A DNA stretch of 41,863 bases from Fimousia sp045616445 (GTDB lineage: Bacteria; Bacillota; Clostridia; Lachnospirales; Lachnospiraceae), in assembly GCA_045616445.1 (NCBI GenBank), contig JAZLGR010000001.1, forward strand, positions 1 through 41,863, in the 5' to 3' direction. Below, piece after piece: positions 18,484 to 26,744 of the stretch (the stretch's first letter is position 1; each line of letters starts with the position of its first letter). The notes under the pieces were generated by a model. That model saw only the letters and a program-made list of their open reading frames with translations. It was not told where the DNA came from and made no database searches. The position numbers and the translations under genes were made by a program.

Positions 18484-18508
18484 ATGTTCTAATCAGGGTG
18501 ATGATTCC

Positions 18509-18537
18509 TTGGTTAGGTATTAAATGTAAATTATAGA
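18509..18537 (+). promoter_or_regulatory. possible argS promoter
   Basis: TTGGTT (18509-18514), a 17-bp spacer and TATAGA (18532-18537) stand 43 bp before argS. The -35 box is imperfect; read-through from the mnmE operon is also possible because no terminator is seen before it. Confidence 0.4.
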
Positions 18538-18579
18538 AATAAATGTAAAATATTAGCAAATAGAAAAGGAAATGATATT

Positions 18580-20271
18580 ATGAAAACTAAAATTGCAGAA
18601 CTTTTAGCATCAAAAATTGATGGGTTTGATGTGGATCGTGTTAGTCAGTTATTAGAAATTCCACCAAAACCTGAAATGGGTGATTTCGCATTCCCATGCT
18701 TCCAGCTTGCTAAAGTTTTCCGTAAGAATCCAGCTATGATCGCTGGTGAGTTAAAGGAATCTATTGGAGAACAGGATTTCTTATCTGATATTGAAGTTAA
18801 GGGTGCTTACTTAAACTTCTTTGTCAATAAAGCACAGTTTGCTCAGCAGATTATGGAACATGCATTATCTGATAATGCTGGTGTTCCATTATCCGGTAAA
18901 GGAAAAACAATCTGTGTTGATTATTCATCCCCTAACGTAGCAAAGAAATTTCATGTTGGACATTTAAGAACTACTATTATTGGTAACTCTTTATATAAGA
19001 TTTTTGATAAGCTTGGTTATAAGGTAGTACGTATCAATCATTTAGGTGATTGGGGTACTCAGTTTGGTAAGTTAATCGTAGCTTATAAAAAATGGGGTAG
19101 CAAAGAAGCTGTTGAGAATAATGGTATCGCTGAATTAATGAACATCTATGTGAAATTCCATGAGGAAGCAGAGAAGGATGATTCCTTAAATGATGAAGCA
19201 AGAGCATGGTTTACAAAGATGGAACAGGGTGATGAAGAAGCATTATCTATCTGGCAGTGGTTTAAAGATATCTCTCTCGTTGAATATAAGAAAACATATG
19301 AAATGCTGGGTATTGAATTCGATTCTTATGCAGGAGAAAGTTTCTATACAGATAAATCTCAGAGAGTGATTGATGAATGTAATGCACTGAACATGTTAGA
19401 ACTTTCCGAAGGTGCTTATATTGTTCGTTTGGATGAATATGATATGGCTCCTTGTATTGTTATGAAAAAGGATGGTTCTTCCATCTATGCGACTCGTGAC
19501 CTTGCAGCTGTTATGTATCGTAAAGATACTTATGACTTTGATAAATGTATCTATGTTACTGGCCAGGAACAGAAATTACATTTTGCACAGGTATTTAAAG
19601 TAATTGAATTACTTGGTTATGAATGGGCAAAGGATTCCCTGATTCATGTACCTTATGGACTTGTAAGCTTAAAGGGTGGCAAGTTATCTACACGTAAAGG
19701 AAATATCATCTATGCGGAAGATATTCTCAATGAATCTGTAAATCGTATTGCTGAAATTATTGAAGAAAAGAATCCTAATATTATGGATAAAGAGAAAGTA
19801 ATTCGTCAGGTTGGAATCGGTGCTATCTTATTCAATGATCTTTATAATCAGAGAATTAAAGATGTTGTATTCGACTGGGATAAGATTCATAACTTTGATG
19901 GTGAAACTGGTCCTTATGTTCAATATACCTATGCTCGAGCAGCAAGTATCTTAAGACGTGCTACTGATTATAATAACGACGCTGCTGTTGACTACAATGT
20001 ATTAACTGATCCGGCTTCTATTGCTTTATTAAAAGAAATTGGACGTTATGCTGATGTTGTTGCTCTTGCAGCAGAAAAGATGGAACCATCTGTTGTTGCT
20101 CGTTATGCAATGGCTGTTGCACAGAGCTTTAATAAATTCTATAATAACAATCAGTGTATTGTAGAAGATGCTGACGTTCAGAATGCCAGATTACACCTTG
20201 TTGCATTAACTAAGACTATTATTAGTGATGCGTTAGGATTACTTGGCATTGGTTGTCCTGAACAGATGTAA
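18580..20271 (+). CDS. argS: arginine-tRNA ligase
   Basis: This class I aminoacyl-tRNA synthetase charges tRNA-Arg. It has 563 aa with the N-terminal Arg-tRNA-specific add-1 domain, the HIGH motif as HVGH (residues 125-128, within SSPNVAKKFHVGH), the KMSKS-equivalent as LSTRKGN, and the C-terminal DALR-type anticodon-binding domain ending in LLGIGCPEQM. AAAAGGAAATG lies before the start. Its transcript ends at a terminator that contains a parS site. Confidence 0.97.
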   Translation: MKTKIAELLASKIDGFDVDRVSQLLEIPPKPEMGDFAFPCFQLAKVFRKNPAMIAGELKESIGEQDFLSDIEVKGAYLNFFVNKAQFAQQIMEHALSDNAGVPLSGKGKTICVDYSSPNVAKKFHVGHLRTTIIGNSLYKIFDKLGYKVVRINHLGDWGTQFGKLIVAYKKWGSKEAVENNGIAELMNIYVKFHEEAEKDDSLNDEARAWFTKMEQGDEEALSIWQWFKDISLVEYKKTYEMLGIEFDSYAGESFYTDKSQRVIDECNALNMLELSEGAYIVRLDEYDMAPCIVMKKDGSSIYATRDLAAVMYRKDTYDFDKCIYVTGQEQKLHFAQVFKVIELLGYEWAKDSLIHVPYGLVSLKGGKLSTRKGNIIYAEDILNESVNRIAEIIEEKNPNIMDKEKVIRQVGIGAILFNDLYNQRIKDVVFDWDKIHNFDGETGPYVQYTYARAASILRRATDYNNDAAVDYNVLTDPASIALLKEIGRYADVVALAAEKMEPSVVARYAMAVAQSFNKFYNNNQCIVEDADVQNARLHLVALTKTIISDALGLLGIGCPEQM

Positions 20272-20346
20272 TTGATTTTGATTTATATATTTGTTTGAAA
20301 TCTATATTATTGTTTATATTATATAGAAGAAACTTGGTTTATCTTT

Positions 20347-20384
20347 GGAGATGTTTCACGTGAAACATCTCCTTTTTCTTTTTT
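20347..20384 (+). terminator. parS: argS terminator built around a parS site
   Basis: A perfect 26-bp inverted repeat (20347-20372) has the 16-bp ParB-binding consensus TGTTTCACGTGAAACA (20352-20367) at its centre. GGAGA and TCTCC extend the arms and TTTTTCTTTTTT follows. As DNA it is a parS site; as RNA it is a rho-independent terminator stem of up to 11 pairs. Both roles are read directly from the sequence. Confidence 0.9.
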
Positions 20385-20429
20385 ATTTGTAAAAATCATA
20401 GAATTATATAAAAAATAAGTAAAAGCAAT

Positions 20430-20456
20430 TGTTTCACGTGAAACATGTGCTATAAT
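20430..20456 (+). promoter_or_regulatory. parS: second parS site inside the parAB promoter
   Basis: TGTTTCACGTGAAACA (20430-20445) is a second perfect consensus parS. It lies between a weak -35 (TTGTTT, 20429-20434) and an extended -10 (TGCTATAAT, TATAAT at 20451-20456), so ParB bound here would cover the promoter of parA-parB. The start codon of parA is 31 bp downstream, with AAGGAGG before it. Confidence 0.85.
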
Positions 20457-20486
20457 AAATTTTGTAGAAAGTAAGGAGGGTGATTT

Positions 20487-21266
20487 ATGGGTAGAATTAT
20501 CGCAATCGCCAATCAGAAGGGTGGAGTAGGAAAAACAACTACTTCCATTAACTTAGCAGCATGTATTGCTGAAAAAAATAAGAAAGTATTAGCAATTGAC
20601 ATGGACCCTCAGGGGAATATGACAACAGGTCTTGGTGTAGAAAAGAATGAATTAGAAACAACAGTATATGATCTTTTGGTAGATGATGAACTGACAGCCA
20701 ATGAATGTACTGTAGAAGCATTCCATTGTTTATCTGTAATTCCTGCAAACAGAAGTTTAACAGGAGCAGAGATTGAATTATTAACCGAAGATAATATGCA
20801 GTTCAAATTACGAGAAAAATTAGATCCGATCATTGATGAATATGATTTCATTATTATTGACTGTCCACCAGCGCTTGGTGTACTGACAATCAATGCAATG
20901 ACAGCAGCAGATACCGTTATTGTACCAATTCAGTGTGAATTCTATGCATTGGATGGGCTGACACAGCTGATTTATACCATTGAATTAATTCAGAATAGTT
21001 TGAATCCGGACTTAATGATCGAAGGTGTTGTATTTACCATGTATGATGCCAGAACGAATTTATCTTTACAGGTAGTAGAGAATGTAAAGGATTTTTTACA
21101 CCAGAATATCTATAAGACAATCATTCCGAGAAATGTAAAATTAGCGGAAGCACCAAGTCATGGTCTTCCAATTAATTTCTATGCACCAAAGTCAAGTGGG
21201 GGAGAAGCGTATGAACTTCTCGCTGAAGAGGTTATTAACAATAGTGAGGTAGCATATGGCGACTAA
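20487..21266 (+). CDS. parA: chromosome partitioning ATPase ParA/Soj
   Basis: This 259-aa deviant Walker A ATPase has the motif KGGVGKTTTSIN (residues 11-22), DMDPQGNMTTGLG and FIIIDCPPALGVL. It works with ParB and parS in origin segregation and, in Bacillus, controls DnaA activity. The short N terminus without an HTH domain is typical of chromosomal Soj. The gene overlaps parB by 11 bp. Confidence 0.97.
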   Translation: MGRIIAIANQKGGVGKTTTSINLAACIAEKNKKVLAIDMDPQGNMTTGLGVEKNELETTVYDLLVDDELTANECTVEAFHCLSVIPANRSLTGAEIELLTEDNMQFKLREKLDPIIDEYDFIIIDCPPALGVLTINAMTAADTVIVPIQCEFYALDGLTQLIYTIELIQNSLNPDLMIEGVVFTMYDARTNLSLQVVENVKDFLHQNIYKTIIPRNVKLAEAPSHGLPINFYAPKSSGGEAYELLAEEVINNSEVAYGD

Positions 21267-22155
21267 AAAGAAAAATGCATTGGGAAAAGGGTTGAATGCT
21301 TTAATTCCAGAAGGAAGCACAACAACTGCACCTGCTTCCAGAAGAACAAGAAAAACTGTAGTGAAAGAAGAAAAGAAGGAACCGGAAGTTCTTTCTTTGA
21401 ATCAGATAGAGCCAAATAAGAATCAGCCTAGAAAAGCATTTGAAGAAGAGTCCTTGAAGGAACTGGCAGATTCTATTAAACAGTTTGGTGTGATTCAGCC
21501 TCTGGTAGTAGCGAAAAAGGATGATTATTATGAAATCATTGCCGGAGAACGACGCTGGAGAGCAGCAAAGATGGCAGGTCTTAAGGAAGTACCTGTTATC
21601 ATCAAAGAATATAAAGAAGAAGAACTTGTGGAAGTGGCTTTGATCGAAAACATTCAGCGTGAAGACTTAAATCCAATCGAAGAAGCAATAGCTTACAAAC
21701 GATTGATGGAAGAATTCAACTTAAAACAGGAAGAAGTAGCAAAAAGGGTATCAAAGAGCCGTTCTGCAGTAACAAATAGTATGAGATTATTGAAGCTTCC
21801 AGAAGAAATCCAGGGAATGGTTATTGATGGAGCAATTTCCATGGGACATGCAAGAGCATTACTGTCTGTAAATGACCAGGAAGTACAGATGGAAGTAGCT
21901 AAGAAAATCGTAGAAGAAAACTTAAGTGTTCGAGATATTGAAAAAGCTGTGAAGCAGATCATAAACAGCAAAAAAGAAAAAACTGAAGCAGAAGACAGCT
22001 ACAAGTATATCTATCAGAGCATTGAAGAAAATTTAAAGCAGATCATTGGTAATAAGGTTACGATCAAGAATAAAAAGAATAATAAAGGTAAAATTGAAAT
22101 TGAATATTATTCTCAAGAAGATTTAGACAGAATCGTAAACCTGTTACAGAGATAG
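21256..22155 (+). CDS. parB: chromosome partitioning protein ParB/Spo0J
   Basis: ParB binds parS, loads on DNA as a CTP-dependent clamp and recruits condensin. The 299-aa protein shows the basic N terminus MATKKKNALGKGLNALIPEG that contacts ParA, the CTP-binding motif AGERRWRAAK near residue 98, the HTH region EEVAKRVSKSRSAVTN, and a C-terminal dimerisation region. Two matching parS sites lie 800 bp upstream. Confidence 0.97.
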   Translation: MATKKKNALGKGLNALIPEGSTTTAPASRRTRKTVVKEEKKEPEVLSLNQIEPNKNQPRKAFEEESLKELADSIKQFGVIQPLVVAKKDDYYEIIAGERRWRAAKMAGLKEVPVIIKEYKEEELVEVALIENIQREDLNPIEEAIAYKRLMEEFNLKQEEVAKRVSKSRSAVTNSMRLLKLPEEIQGMVIDGAISMGHARALLSVNDQEVQMEVAKKIVEENLSVRDIEKAVKQIINSKKEKTEAEDSYKYIYQSIEENLKQIIGNKVTIKNKKNNKGKIEIEYYSQEDLDRIVNLLQR

Positions 22156-22165
22156 GAGGATTCTA

Positions 22166-22642
22166 ATGGCAGGAATGAATATGGAGTATATCATATACGG
22201 ACTCATGGGAATCAGTATATTACTTCTCCTTCTCGTGATTATCTTAATGGTAAGAGTTTCTTCTATTACAAAGAGATATAATGCATTTATGGCTGGAGAG
22301 AATGCAGCGTCTTTAGAAGAACAAATTGCAAAGAATTATAAAGAGATGCAGACCATTCGATTAAAACAGGAACAGCAGGATCTGGACATATTAGAGATAT
22401 CTGATCGTGTAGACGGTGCATTTTGCAGAATGGGCATGGTAAAATATGATGCATTTACCGGATTAGGCGGAAAGTTAAGCTTTGCCATTACTGTATTAAA
22501 TGAAAAGAAGGACGGTTACGTGTTAAACTGTATGCAGAGCAATCAGACCAGTTATGTATATTCCAAAGAAGTCAAACATGGAACATGTGAAGTGAAGATG
22601 TCTCCAGAGGAAGAGGAATCCTTAAAGATTGCATTAAAATAA
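22166..22642 (+). CDS. DUF4446 family membrane protein
   Basis: This 158-aa protein has one N-terminal membrane span (residues about 8-30, IIYGLMGISILLLLLVIILM), a coiled-coil segment and then the DUF4446 core with KYDAFTGLGGKLSFAITVLN and the C-terminal SPEEEESLKIAL. Its function is unknown. The family is regularly found just after parB in Clostridia, as here (10 bp gap), suggesting some link to segregation or envelope functions, which is only inference from position. Confidence 0.85.
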   Translation: MAGMNMEYIIYGLMGISILLLLLVIILMVRVSSITKRYNAFMAGENAASLEEQIAKNYKEMQTIRLKQEQQDLDILEISDRVDGAFCRMGMVKYDAFTGLGGKLSFAITVLNEKKDGYVLNCMQSNQTSYVYSKEVKHGTCEVKMSPEEEESLKIALK

Positions 22643-22700
22643 GAAGAGTTCTTTGTTAAAAAGACATCGAAATCTATAGAGAATCATATAACAAAGTATA

Positions 22701-22750
22701 GACATATAAAAGGTAAAACAGATAAAAGTTGCCTTTTATATGTCTTTTTT
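22701..22750 (+). terminator. terminator of the parAB-DUF4446 operon
   Basis: GACATATAAAAGG (22701-22713) pairs fully with CCTTTTATATGTC (22732-22744), followed by TTTTTT. It separates the core genes from the molybdenum-hydroxylase section. The 22643-22700 part before it holds no gene. Confidence 0.85.
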
Positions 22751-22846
22751 TAGCAAAAAATTGGAGTTTTATGTGCAATTTTCACAAAAGACGCGCAGGA
22801 ATTTTTATATTATCGACATTGCCCTAATATAAGTGGTTTGTTAAAA

Positions 22847-22878
22847 TATAATTATGTAAGATGTCAGACAACAGACAT
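22847..22878 (+). promoter_or_regulatory. promoter and predicted GntR operator of the Mo-hydroxylase operon
   Basis: A perfect -10 TATAAT is at 22847-22852; no good -35 is seen at the usual distance. Eight bp further is ATGTCAGACAACAGACAT (22861-22878), which contains the 9-bp palindrome TGTCAGACA and outer ATGTC/GACAT arms. The same 18 bp recur upstream of the UlaG-like gene. Short palindromes of this kind are typical GntR-family operators, and the position around +1 fits repression. Confidence 0.7.
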
Positions 22879-22930
22879 TCACACGTAAATAAATGTACTC
22901 TAAAAAAATATTATGAGGAGGGATGAATAC

Positions 22931-23791
22931 ATGAGAAAGTATTCCTTTATTCAGCCTAAGTCTATGGACGAATTATTTGCAGCAGTAGCAGCTAACGCTG
23001 ACAAAAATGTTCGTTTCGTAGCTGGTGGTACAGATTTTATGCCTAAACTTCATACCATTCAGGATGCTCTTCCTACTGGTGATGAATTAGAAACAGTAAT
23101 CGTATCTCTTGTAGATCTTGGTCTGAATGCAATCACTGAGACAGAAGATTCTATCAAAATCGGTGCATGTGCTATCTTAAATGATATTGCAGCATGTCCA
23201 ATCATCCAGAAAGAAGTTCCTGTTCTTTCTCAGACAATCAATGAAATGGCTGGTGTTACAATCAGAAATATCGCTACAATCGGCGGTAACATCTGTAATG
23301 CATCTCCAGCAGCTGACTCTGTTCCAACTATGATGGTACTTGACGCAACATTCGTAGTAGCTGGACCAGAAGGCACAAAAGAAATCAAAGCATGCGAATT
23401 CTTCACAGGCCCAGGTAAAACAGTACTTGCAGCTGATGAAGTTCTCGTTGAAATCGTAATTGCAAAAGGACAGAAAGCTGGATTCGTAAAACAGGGTCGT
23501 AGAAAAGCTGAAACATTATCTACAGTTAATGCAGCAGCTTGCGTAGCAGTAGAAGACGGCATCTGCAAAGCAATTCGTGTAGCAGTAGGTTCCTGTGCTC
23601 CAACTGTAGTAAGAATTACAGCAGTTGAAGAAGCATTAGTTGGAAAAGAATTAACAGACGAAGCAATCGAAGCTGCTTCTAAATTAGCTGTTGAAAACAT
23701 TTGCCCAATTGATGACATTCGTTCTAGCGCATGGTATAGAAATAAAATCGCTCCTGTAATGGTAAAACGTGCCATTAAAGGTGCTATGTAG
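22931..23791 (+). CDS. molybdenum hydroxylase FAD-binding subunit (nicotinate dehydrogenase NdhF-like)
   Basis: This is the medium, FAD-carrying subunit of a xanthine-dehydrogenase-family enzyme, passing electrons from the FeS subunit to the acceptor. FAD motifs are FVAGGTDFMPKL near residue 30 and TIGGNICNASPAADSVP near residue 120. The C-terminal CO-dehydrogenase-flavoprotein domain follows. I chose the ATG at 22931 (286 aa) because AGGAGGGA precedes it by 6 nt; the upstream ATG at 22913 overlaps that SD. First gene of a four-gene operon with the order FAD, FeS, Mo-N, Mo-C, the same order as in Eubacterium barkeri nicotinate dehydrogenase. Its actual substrate is unknown. Confidence 0.88.
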   Translation: MRKYSFIQPKSMDELFAAVAANADKNVRFVAGGTDFMPKLHTIQDALPTGDELETVIVSLVDLGLNAITETEDSIKIGACAILNDIAACPIIQKEVPVLSQTINEMAGVTIRNIATIGGNICNASPAADSVPTMMVLDATFVVAGPEGTKEIKACEFFTGPGKTVLAADEVLVEIVIAKGQKAGFVKQGRRKAETLSTVNAAACVAVEDGICKAIRVAVGSCAPTVVRITAVEEALVGKELTDEAIEAASKLAVENICPIDDIRSSAWYRNKIAPVMVKRAIKGAM

Positions 23792-23809
23792 AGAAGGAGT
23801 GTGAATATT

Positions 23810-24304
23810 GTGAAACAGATTATTTCTTTTACTTTAAATGGAAAACCTGTAGATGTGATCGCTAAAGCTGAACAGTCCTTACTCGAAATCATCCGTGATA
23901 ACGTTGGTCTTACAGGTACAAAATGTGGATGTAACAAGGGTGACTGCGGTTCTTGTACAGTAATCATGGACGGAAAAGCAATCAAATCCTGTTTAGTATT
24001 AGCTGGCCAGTTAAATGGTAAAAATGTTGTAACTGTTGAAGGTTTAGTACAGAATGGTGCTTTACATCCACTTCAGCAGGCTTTCGTAGACTATGGTGCA
24101 CCACAGTGTGGTTACTGTACACCAGGTATGTTAATGGCAGCAGCAGCATTATTAAATGAAAAAGCAGATGCAACAGTTGAAGATGTATTAGAAGCTTTAA
24201 GTGGTAACCTTTGCCGTTGCGGTGGTTACGAAAAATATAGAGACGCTGTTATGGCAGTTATTAACGGCGAATATGGACCAATCCCTAAGGGAGGTGACAT
24301 CTAA
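23810..24304 (+). CDS. molybdenum hydroxylase [2Fe-2S] subunit (NdhS-like)
   Basis: This small subunit carries two [2Fe-2S] clusters. The plant-type ferredoxin cysteines are in KCGCNKGDCGSC, with one more in KSCLV. The second cluster has QCGYCTPGM and CRCGGYEKYRDAV. The start GTG at 23810 (164 aa) is 10 nt after AGAAGGAG; the GTG at 23801 is too close to that SD. The stop overlaps the ATG of the next gene (TAATG), indicating coupled translation. Confidence 0.92.
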   Translation: MKQIISFTLNGKPVDVIAKAEQSLLEIIRDNVGLTGTKCGCNKGDCGSCTVIMDGKAIKSCLVLAGQLNGKNVVTVEGLVQNGALHPLQQAFVDYGAPQCGYCTPGMLMAAAALLNEKADATVEDVLEALSGNLCRCGGYEKYRDAVMAVINGEYGPIPKGGDI

Positions 24305-25614
24305 TGTTTAAAAATGTAGGAAAACGCGTTCCAAAATATGATAACATTGGTGCAGTTACAGGTGCAATCGTGTATCCATCTGACGTTAAAGTACCAGGAA
24401 TGCTTACAGTTAAAGTTTTACGTTGCCCATATCATAGAGCAAAAATCAATTCTGTAGACTATACAGAAGCTGAAGCTATGGATGGCGTATACGGTGTAGT
24501 ATCCTTAAAAGATGCTCCATTTAATGAATTCGGTATGGTTCCAGATAACCATGTATTTGCTGATGATATTACACATTACTATGGTCAGACAATCGCAGCA
24601 GTTGCAGCAATCGATCAGGAAACTGCAATGCAGGCACTTACTAAGATCAAAGTAGATATGGAAGAACTTCCATATGTTATCGACCCTCGTGAAGCTATGA
24701 AAGAAGATGCTCCAGTAGTATTTGGTAATGCTCCAAAAGATTACATGCAGGGCAACAACTACTTCTTTGATGGAGAAACTCAGGTTCGTAAAATCCGTAA
24801 AGGTGATGTAGAAAAAGGTTTTGCAGAAGCAGACGTAATCGTTGAAGGTACATATCAGACACCTTCTCAGGAACATGCATTTATCGAACCTTGTGCTACA
24901 GTAGCATACATTGATGAAGCTGGAAGATTAGTAATCCACTCCAAAGCTCAGGGTATGTACTTCATCGAAAACGACCTTTGTAACGTATTTGGTCTTCCAT
25001 TAAGCAAGATGAAATTCGAAGGTGGTACAATCGGTGGTGGTTTCGGTGGTATGAACTCCACACATACAGACCACATTGCTGGTTTATTAGCATTAAAGAC
25101 AAAACAGCCAGTTAAATATATGTTAACTCGTGAAGAAGAAACAATGTTCTCTACAGTACGTTCTCCTTGGATCTTCAAATTCAAAGATGGCGTTAAGAAT
25201 GATGGTACAATTACAGCTCGTGAAATCGAAGTTATCCATGACTGTGGTGCCTTCACAGAATTAGGTCTTTATGCTGTTGAAAAGAACGCAAACTTCATCG
25301 CTGGTGCATTAAAAGTTGAAAACGTAAAAGTAGACTCTCGTCTTGTTTACACAAACAAAGCACCATCCGGTTCCATGCGTGGTTTCGGTGTTAACGTAGG
25401 TCAGTACGCTGATCAGGTTCAGGTTTCCCGTTGTGCAGCTGCAATCGGAATGGACCCAATCGAACTTCGTTTAAGAAACTCTTTCAAAGAAGGCGACATC
25501 AGCCATACTGGTAACCAGTTACTGGCAGTTTCTTCTATTGAAACATTACAGGGCGTTGCTGAAATGGCAGGTCAGGAACTTTCTGACGAGCTTAAAGCAA
25601 TGAAATCTAAATAA
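24304..25614 (+). CDS. molybdenum hydroxylase large molybdopterin subunit, N-terminal part (NdhL-like)
   Basis: This 436-aa protein matches the first half of a xanthine-dehydrogenase-type molybdopterin subunit: the a/b hammerhead domain (residues about 17-125), then Mo-binding domain 1 with SQEHAFIEP, GGTIGGGFGGM and PSGSMRGFGVN. It ends with a proper stop where ordinary homologs continue for another 330 residues; the rest is encoded by the next gene. Such a split is known from nicotinate dehydrogenase of E. barkeri, a selenium-containing enzyme. Selenium cannot be inferred here from sequence, because the family's Se is a cofactor ligand and not selenocysteine. Confidence 0.9.
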   Translation: MFKNVGKRVPKYDNIGAVTGAIVYPSDVKVPGMLTVKVLRCPYHRAKINSVDYTEAEAMDGVYGVVSLKDAPFNEFGMVPDNHVFADDITHYYGQTIAAVAAIDQETAMQALTKIKVDMEELPYVIDPREAMKEDAPVVFGNAPKDYMQGNNYFFDGETQVRKIRKGDVEKGFAEADVIVEGTYQTPSQEHAFIEPCATVAYIDEAGRLVIHSKAQGMYFIENDLCNVFGLPLSKMKFEGGTIGGGFGGMNSTHTDHIAGLLALKTKQPVKYMLTREEETMFSTVRSPWIFKFKDGVKNDGTITAREIEVIHDCGAFTELGLYAVEKNANFIAGALKVENVKVDSRLVYTNKAPSGSMRGFGVNVGQYADQVQVSRCAAAIGMDPIELRLRNSFKEGDISHTGNQLLAVSSIETLQGVAEMAGQELSDELKAMKSK

Positions 25615-25631
25615 ATAAGGAGGTACGTATC

Positions 25632-26633
25632 GTGATTAGAAAAGGTAGAGGCGTTGCAAACGTTTTTTATCCAACTGGCTTTAATGGCGGTGGAGATCCG
25701 GACTTAGTATCTCTTCGCATCAAAGTAGATGGAACAGTAAATATGACAAATAGTACAACTGAAATGGGTCAGGGCTTTAAGACAGTAGCTATCCAGATGG
25801 CAGCTGAAGCTTTAGGCATTGACTGTGCAAATGTTACTATTTCCAATGATAATACAGATACCTGTGCATTCTCCATGGATACAGCAGGTTCCCGTTCTAC
25901 ATATATTGTAGGTTTAGCAGCAATTGATGCAGCAAATGACTTAATCAAAAACATTAAGGTATTTGCAGGCGAAATGTGGGGAGTAGATCCAGCATCTTTA
26001 GCATACGCTGATGGTGTTGTATGCAACCCAGCAAATGAAGAACAGAAAATGAATCTGGCAGAAATTTCCGCGGCAGCAACATATGGCGGTAAATACTTAT
26101 CAGGTTCTGGCGGATTCTTGCCACCTCCAGCTCCACCAAGAGAACCAGGCACTGGTTTCACAATTCCTTCCCGTTCTCTTGCATGGGGTTCTACAGTAGT
26201 TGACGTAAGTGTTGATGATGAAACTGGTGAAGTTACAATCGACGCACTTTATGACTGCTATGATATCGGTACAGTAATCAACCCATTACAGGCTGAAGGC
26301 CAGGTACAGGGTGGTGACGTACAGGGTATTGGTATGGCATTATATGAAGATTTAATTCCTGGATATCCAGATACAATCGCATATCAGGCTAAAAACTACG
26401 CAGATTTCATTATCCCAACAATCAAGGATATTCCTAAGAAATCTGAAATCAAATTCTTCGAAAACTACGATCCATATGGACCATTCGGAGCAAAAGGTAT
26501 GGGTGAAATGGTAACTAATACTCAGCCACCTGCAATCGTAAATGCTATTTACGACGCTGTTGGTGTTTGGATTGAATCCTTACCAGCTACACCAGAAAAG
26601 ATTTTACGTGCGCTTGAAGCAAAAGAAGCTTAA
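25632..26633 (+). CDS. molybdenum hydroxylase medium molybdopterin subunit, C-terminal part (NdhM-like)
   Basis: This 333-aa protein supplies Mo-binding domain 2. It has TEMGQGFKTV, DTAGSRSTY and, near the C terminus, GPFGAKGMGEM, where the Glu corresponds to the catalytic base of the family. It starts at a GTG 9 nt after AAGGAGG, 17 bp after the preceding stop, so it is a separately translated subunit and not a frameshifted end. The operon ends at the hairpin at 26668-26696. Confidence 0.9.
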   Translation: MIRKGRGVANVFYPTGFNGGGDPDLVSLRIKVDGTVNMTNSTTEMGQGFKTVAIQMAAEALGIDCANVTISNDNTDTCAFSMDTAGSRSTYIVGLAAIDAANDLIKNIKVFAGEMWGVDPASLAYADGVVCNPANEEQKMNLAEISAAATYGGKYLSGSGGFLPPPAPPREPGTGFTIPSRSLAWGSTVVDVSVDDETGEVTIDALYDCYDIGTVINPLQAEGQVQGGDVQGIGMALYEDLIPGYPDTIAYQAKNYADFIIPTIKDIPKKSEIKFFENYDPYGPFGAKGMGEMVTNTQPPAIVNAIYDAVGVWIESLPATPEKILRALEAKEA

Positions 26634-26667
26634 TAAATCTAAAGTCTTTTAATAAATGCTTAAAAAG

Positions 26668-26696
26668 AAGAGGCTGTTGCAATGCAACAGCCTCTT
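26668..26696. terminator. bidirectional terminator between the hydroxylase operon and gntR
   Basis: A 13-bp perfect stem (AAGAGGCTGTTGC with GCAACAGCCTCTT) has a 3-nt loop. It lies between two convergent genes and has T- or A-rich flanks on both sides, so it probably serves both. Confidence 0.85.
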
Positions 26697-26744
26697 TGAT
26701 TTTGATTACATATTAAAAATTCAAATATAACAATAAATAAAGAA

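Noticed and set aside
22166..22642. Selection of DUF4446 protein as a sporulation or division protein
   Set aside because: Only its position next to parB hints at this. No motif supports a specific function.
22913..22930. Upstream ATG as the start of the FAD subunit
   Set aside because: The SD AGGAGGGA lies inside these six codons and serves the ATG at 22931.
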